From Perca fluviatilis (Eukaryota > Chordata > Actinopteri > Perciformes > Percidae), in contig NC_053114.1 in NCBI RefSeq assembly GCF_010015445.1, positions 23,817,079 to 23,881,078 of the forward strand: DNA of 64,000 nt. Reading direction: 5' to 3'. The notes under the pieces were generated by a model. It saw nothing but the letters and a program-made list of their open reading frames with translations, ran no database searches and was not told the DNA's origin. This document shows, piece after piece, positions 58,786 through 64,000 of this stretch. Position numbers and translations under genes: made by a program. Each line of letters opens with the position of its first letter. Within the stretch, counting starts at the first letter, position 1.

Positions 58786-59208
58786 CCTAATTATACACTA
58801 CATTAAGCATTGCCTTAGTTCACGCAATTAAATTATCATTTCTATCAGTCACAAACCAATCACAGCCCTTTTCATGTCAAGGCGCTCCATTTAAATGTCT
58901 CCCTCCTCACTGATCCCTGCTTCACCAATACTGCCTTACACTGCTGCTGCTGCTGCTGCTGCTGCTGCCGGTAAAGCTTGCCTTCCCTGTTTAGAGTCCT
59001 AACATGACTGAAGTTTAAAATGTTTTTTAATGTCTTGGTTTGGGCCCACTTTTGGATAATGGGGGGGGCAGCTCCCTGTTTCAGTTTGGCATGCTGCTTG
59101 GCTGATCCAAGGAGCATTATTAGAGCGGAGCCATCAGCGCCAAGCATAACTGTGTTTCCATTTGTTGCAATACATGGTTAACTCTATGACGAGAGTGTTC
59201 CTGACTGA
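58786..59208 (-). repeat. Dispersed repeat, copy 2, with (CTG)9
   Basis: Reverse complement of 37183-37640, ending TTCCTGACTGAA. The trinucleotide run is at 58941-58967. It lies between the sord and apba2 3' ends. Confidence 0.75.
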
Positions 59209-59330
59209 AATACTATTAGTACAATATATTAATCTTTGAAGTACACTTTTTGGCAGTTAGTATACAAGAAATAAGAATATCAATCAAATTGTGTCTTTAA
59301 AATGCCACTGCCAATTAAATTGGCTCCTTC

Positions 59331-59376
59331 AAATATATACACATATACATACACACACATACATATATATATATAC

Positions 59377-59421
<45 letters not shown>

Positions 59422-59502
59422 CACATACATACATATATACATACACACACATATATACATACACACACATATATACATACACACACATATATACATACAC
59501 AC

Positions 59503-59537
<35 letters not shown>

Positions 59538-59853
59538 CACATATATATATATACACACATACATACATACATACATACACATACATACACATATATACAT
59601 ACATATATACATACATACACATATATATATACACATATATATATATATATACATACATATATACATACACACACACATATATATATATACACACATATAT
59701 ATATATATATACATACACATATATATATATATATACACATATATATATATAATATACACATATATATATATATATACATATATATATACATATATATATA
59801 TACATATATATACACACATATATATATACATACACATATACATATATATATAC

Positions 59854-59890
<37 letters not shown>

Positions 59891-59913
59891 CATACATACA
59901 CACACACATATAC
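59331..59913. repeat. Compound AT/ACAT array, about 580 bp
   Basis: Only A, T and C occur on the plus strand throughout. It mixes (TA)n and (CATA)n, with an 18-base higher-order unit (CATACACACACATATATA) repeated about five times at 59428-59515. The very long ORFs on both strands (Tyr/Ile/His) are artefacts of composition. Confidence 0.95.
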
Positions 59914-60400
59914 ATATATTTTTTTTACCAATCACAAGTGATTCATTTGTTGACACTCAAGAATCAAAGTGTTTACAGATATCTTTTTACTAATTTCTTT
60001 ACTTTTCCAGTGTGAACTGAACACAACATTCAAAAGCTGTTTAGGATTTCTACGAATTATGGAATAGGCACACAGATACTGCGTTTGTCCCAATTCCATA
60101 CTACAGTAATGGTATATACAGTATGTACAATATACTACTTGTCATGGTGTACGGTTTTTGCAGTTGGTAAACCAGAAATCTATTTACTGTACAGTTTTGT
60201 ACTAACCAGAAACGATGCAATACATACACCGACAGACATCAAACATCAATTTGGAAACTTCACGAAAAAAACCCAACACAAAAGATTTAGTTTCCCAAGA
60301 TCTACCGAAGAGAATAAGGGCCACATGTGAAGAATGTATTTGAGTTCTGATTTTTTTTCTCAGAATTCTGACTTTAATCTCAGAACTCATTCCATTTTTT
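59914..60400. other. Convergent sord/apba2 spacer, nothing recognised
   Basis: AT-rich sequence, possibly including the end of the apba2 3' UTR. No gene seen. Confidence 0.4.
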
Positions 60401-60449
60401 CACGTGGCCCCAATCCTCTTCCGTAAACATCGGTCTTACCTTCTGCAAT

Positions 60450-62217
60450 TTATTTAAAATGTTTGCTCATCTAATTCCAACTATTTATTACAATTGGTCT
60501 GTAGTTTCAAATTGAGACACATTCAGAAATTTCTTTAATAAGACTGAATTCTGAATTTTACTGAAAGTAAAAGTCTCACTAAGGCAAAATTATGAGGCAA
60601 ATCAAAAGTTTGACTTACTCAATGAGATTTTAATTTCAACATATTAGGTCAAAATAATTAATAATTTACTCCTAGGTTTGACTTAGTACAGTATGTCAAA
60701 TAATTATGTGATAAGTCAAAAATGTAATTTACCAAATTAAATTGATGAGGCAATAAGTCAAAATATTGACTTATGTTTTAATATGTCTAGCTTGTCTTCC
60801 ATTTTTCTTTTGTTTTATTTTCCTGGCAGCACTTTCATACAGCGAATCTAACCCTTTTTAGAACCAGTTTTCAGTTTGATCCAGTCCAACAAAACCAGCC
60901 AGCTTTAGCCCAGATTTTATTATCTTGCCACAATGACATGAAAACTACTTTACGAGGCATGCACACAAATAATGTTCATGTGGTTAAACTTTACTACAAT
61001 GCATTGTTAAAACCTTTACCCAGCGGTAAGGTTAGCTTCTGTCACAGTGTGTGATTCACAGTTCTCTCTTTCCCTCGCAAGACTGAAAGCCAACATACAG
61101 GTGGGGAGATGTTTGCAGTGACTAAACCTGTGTGTTATTGTTTTTTGTTTTTGTTTTTTTAACATGAGCACAATGCTAGACACGTTTCTCTTTATGTACA
61201 GACATTCTAATACTGCTAATGGCAATGGGACAGCTCACACAACACAGTTACATTCACAATCCACTCATAGTTTGCATGAGTTTCAGTCAGAAACACTAAA
61301 GATGAGCATACAGTAGAGTAGCACACAAAAGAAACTTTGATATCAAAAGCATAATTGATGCATGTTAATAGTTTTACTCGGTTGCTTGTTATTTAAATGT
61401 GAGTGTTTGTACATGAGATTTAGAAAAGACTTCAGAAGGTTGAACTCGTGTATTGCCGTAAAATCAAGAAAATCAGAAGGATATGGCGTTTCTCCCATGA
61501 ACCCCTGCTGCGAGCATTGGTTTGCTTCACACGTACATTATATCAACTTAGCATATTAAAACCAAAGATCTCAAACACTCAACTCGTTCCCCTTTTCACC
61601 GGCAACTACTTTGATATCCGGCATTTAAGCGTGTCTTTGCCATCATCATGGACCATTTCAATTCAACAGCGAGATTCAATAAATATTTACAATGCAGCTG
61701 TGGCCCCTCCCTCCCTCCATCCATCCATCCATCGCCTTCACTTCACATTAGTAAAATATGTATTTACATGAGAAATAAATAAACAGAAGAAACTGAAACT
61801 ATACAAGAAGTATAGTAGAAGTATTATATTGCATTACATGAATATAAAAAAATAAATTGTGACGAATTCGCCCCTAAGTCTGTCCACACGATCTCACTAA
61901 AGTGACGTGGAGAAGCACAGACAGGACAAATAAATAACACTCACACACACAGACACACACAGACACACACACACACACCCCCTTTAGCTGGTCAGATGGA
62001 AAAAGCATCTCATGTCAATTAAATGGCTGTTGCAAGCACAGGCAAGGAAGAGATGATAAAGTCATCAGCTCAAAGAAAAAGAATAAAAGAAAAGAGAAAT
62101 GAATTGACAAGGAGAAGCAATCCCCCCGCCCCCGGTCACTGATGAGCTTGGTTTGCCCCGTAAGATAACCAATCACATCCGACGGCCTGTCCTGCGGAAC
62201 GATCCCTGTCCAATCGT
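60450..62217 (-). other. apba2: apba2 3' UTR (approximate extent)
   Basis: Sequence downstream of the minus-strand stop codon. AATAAA read on the minus strand (TTTATT on the plus) occurs at about 60914 and 60450, and these are candidate ends. The stretch includes a CA run at about 61941-61979 and a (TCCA)n run near 61716. The true end cannot be fixed without transcripts. Confidence 0.45.
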
Positions 62218-62289
62218 TTATATGTACATAGGTGTCTCCTGTCCTGTTAGAAGTCTGAACATGGCTGCCGGCATGGTCTTCATGTGAAT
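62218..62289 (-). CDS. apba2: Mint2/X11-like adaptor, final coding exon
   Basis: Acceptor TTTTTTTCCAG precedes 24 codons reading [20 protein letters not shown] then MYI and TAA. These form the last strand and helix of the second PDZ domain and the free C-terminus. [11 protein letters not shown] favours APBA2 over APBA1, whose end differs. APBA2 is a neuronal adaptor with a PTB domain that binds the APP tail and two PDZ domains. In the X11 family the C-terminal residues are known to fold back on PDZ1; the hydrophobic MYI end fits that. Confidence 0.93.
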   Translation of the reverse strand: MHMKTMPAAMFRLLTGQETPMYI

Positions 62290-63683
62290 CTGGAAAAAAA
62301 CAAATATTATTATTAGTATAGTATATTTTCATATTTCATGTTGAGTAAGAATCTGTGTATTCCTTTCTTTTACCATGTTCAAAAGGTAACTTTTAACCTC
62401 AAAACTTGTTATTGCTGTGTAAAAAATCTCTATAGTCCACTATACAGCATTGATGTTTGAATATCTAATGAGAATTATTATATCCCACTATGGTGTACTT
62501 ATTATACCTTAGATAAGGGGTTACTATACTTTATACAATTTTGAGGTACTGCTTTAATGCTACACTTCTACTCCATTACATTTCAGAGGGAAATGTTGTG
62601 CCTTTTTGCTGCACTACATTCATTTGACACTTAGTTACTAGTTACATTAAGAGAAACATACGGTGTGATGCAGTACTATGTGACTAATCTACCCAGTAGA
62701 ATACAAAGTATCTAAAATTGGCTCCGCATTGACAAACCAGTGTACATGATAGTGATAAAAACTGAATATAATGTTCTTATAATACTTTAATTTTCTGCAT
62801 TATACTTTTACTTTTGATTCGTGCCGATAGAAGTTTTCCTTAACATTTTGAATTCAGGACTTTTAATTGTATTAAGTATTCTTAGACTTAGAGGTATTTC
62901 TACTTTTACTTAAGTAAAGGATCTGAGTACTTCTTCCACCACTGCAAACTGTTTAGCCGTGTGACATGTGCCTAACTGATGCCAGAGAGCACGCCTGCTA
63001 CTGTTTATTAGCGAGTTACTTCCTGACACCTCCGCCAGCTAGAAAATGCAACAATACCTCTGTCCTTTTTTGGTGTGACTTGCATTTTATGTTTTAAATC
63101 TTGGTTGATCTCCTGGTTTCTATATAGCAGACTTAAATTATCCAACAATGCAACATAAAAAGTAGCGTAAAATCGATGGCCACTAAACAAGATGTATCGA
63201 CCAACATGCAGTGGGCAGACGGTAAATTATTTGGAACACAGCCCCAGACCTTTCTGCTCCACACAGAAAATAACTTGACAAATCTTTTCCATTTAAAAGC
63301 TTCAATAGGTTGAAGGCCTCCTTCTACAACAGAATAGAAACTTTCATCTACATTTTCTATATATATTATTTGAGCAGTCAGATTTCTTTTTACTTTACCC
63401 TCTGGGCCGAGATATCCTTTCCTTTAGTGTCCAAACACTGTGGATCCTACAATTCCCACAATGCTACTGAATTCTATGTTTTGTTAGACTTTCTCTGGCT
63501 GGTAAATGCTTACATCTTTCAAACGTAAGCCCCCAATTTCTGTAAAAAATGTGTAGTAAGGTTATTTTCTTGCTTACTTAAGGAGGTTTCTATACAGTAT
63601 AATTCACTTTAAGTACATAGTGATAGAAAAATAATCATATTTTCTACATCCTCTATATCTCCTCAGTGTGTGTGTGCGCGGCG

Positions 63684-63750
<67 letters not shown>

Positions 63751-63755
63751 TTAAC
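62290..63755 (-). other. apba2: apba2 last intron with (TG)n at its donor end
   Basis: 1,466-bp intron in phase 0. The donor is GTTAAATA, a weak match to consensus, and is followed at once by (CA)n on the minus strand (63689-63750 or so as TG on the plus), with a GCGC-interrupted part to about 63664. The rest contains no recognised feature. Confidence 0.85.
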
Positions 63756-63896
63756 CTCGCCAACAGAGTTTGAGAGGGCCTGGACAATCTTCTCATGTGC
63801 TGTGGCCACCACACTCTGCCCGTTAATCTCGATGATCCTGTGACCCACACGGACCCCACCTCGCTCAGCAATGCCTCCTCGCATCAGACTGCATAT
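63756..63896 (-). CDS. apba2: Mint2/X11-like adaptor, penultimate exon (second PDZ domain)
   Basis: A 141-bp phase-0 exon with acceptor TGTTTTTGTCAG encodes 47 residues: [47 protein letters not shown]. This is most of PDZ2 of the X11/Mint family and is nearly invariant among vertebrates. The domain's carboxylate-binding loop is encoded in the previous exon, outside the window. Joined to 62218-62289 it gives ...[13 protein letters not shown]..., as expected. The gene runs right to left and meets sord tail to tail. Confidence 0.95.
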
Positions 63897-64000
63897 CTGA
63901 CAAAAACACACACAAAAGAAAAAGTCCTCATGTAGAAGACAGAGTTATATGCAAAAATATGACATTCTTGCTAAAGCAGGGATTCTTTTGTTCTATGAAT

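Noticed and set aside
59280..60015. Very long ORFs of over 200 codons on both strands rich in Tyr, Ile, His
   Set aside because: They are produced by the stop-poor AT/ACAT array, and all frames are open at once.

Overview
The window looks like teleost (probably percomorph) genomic DNA. The genes are split by GT-AG introns. CA/TG microsatellites are dense. The interspersed repeats are typical of fish: L2-like and Rex3/RTE-like LINE remnants, tRNA-headed SINEs, hAT MITEs with 8-bp target duplications, TTAA-flanked MITEs and a Tc1 fold-back element. There is no bacterial, phage or CRISPR content. All gene names come from recognising spliced translations by eye; no database was searched.

Four genes are supported. 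(1) On the minus strand, two exons (19597-19688 with the start codon, and 5504-5717) join in phase and look like the 5' end of tjp1 (ZO-1). The rest of the gene would lie beyond the left edge. (2) On the plus strand, a seven-exon gene at 50960-52950 encodes 199 residues and matches terb2, a meiotic telomere-bouquet protein. (3) On the plus strand about 1.2 kb downstream, a complete nine-exon gene at 54116-58357 encodes 354 residues of sorbitol dehydrogenase (sord). (4) On the minus strand, the last two exons of apba2 (X11-like/Mint2; 63756-63896 and 62218-62289) converge on sord. The rest of apba2 lies beyond the right edge.

Layout: 1-5503 is inferred tjp1 intron 2 and holds an L2-like LINE 3' end, a MITE and CA/TG tracts. 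5718-19596 is tjp1 intron 1 with several MITEs. 19689-20280 is the presumed tjp1 5' region. About 20.3-50.9 kb is a transposon-rich intergenic stretch with no host gene that I can support. 50.9-58.7 kb is the compact terb2-sord pair. 58.7-62.2 kb is the convergent sord/apba2 interval, with a dispersed repeat, a 580-bp AT/ACAT array and the apba2 3' UTR.

The four genes have unrelated roles (tight-junction scaffold, meiotic telomere attachment, polyol metabolism, neuronal PDZ adaptor), so they are neighbours by synteny and not a pathway. The most unusual observations are: three different MITEs that carry the same short exon-like module; a RecQ-like helicase fragment inside a repeat; a nested hAT insertion whose empty site survives elsewhere in the window; a cysteine-rich terb2 tail; and CA repeats lying right behind weak splice donors in both sord and apba2.
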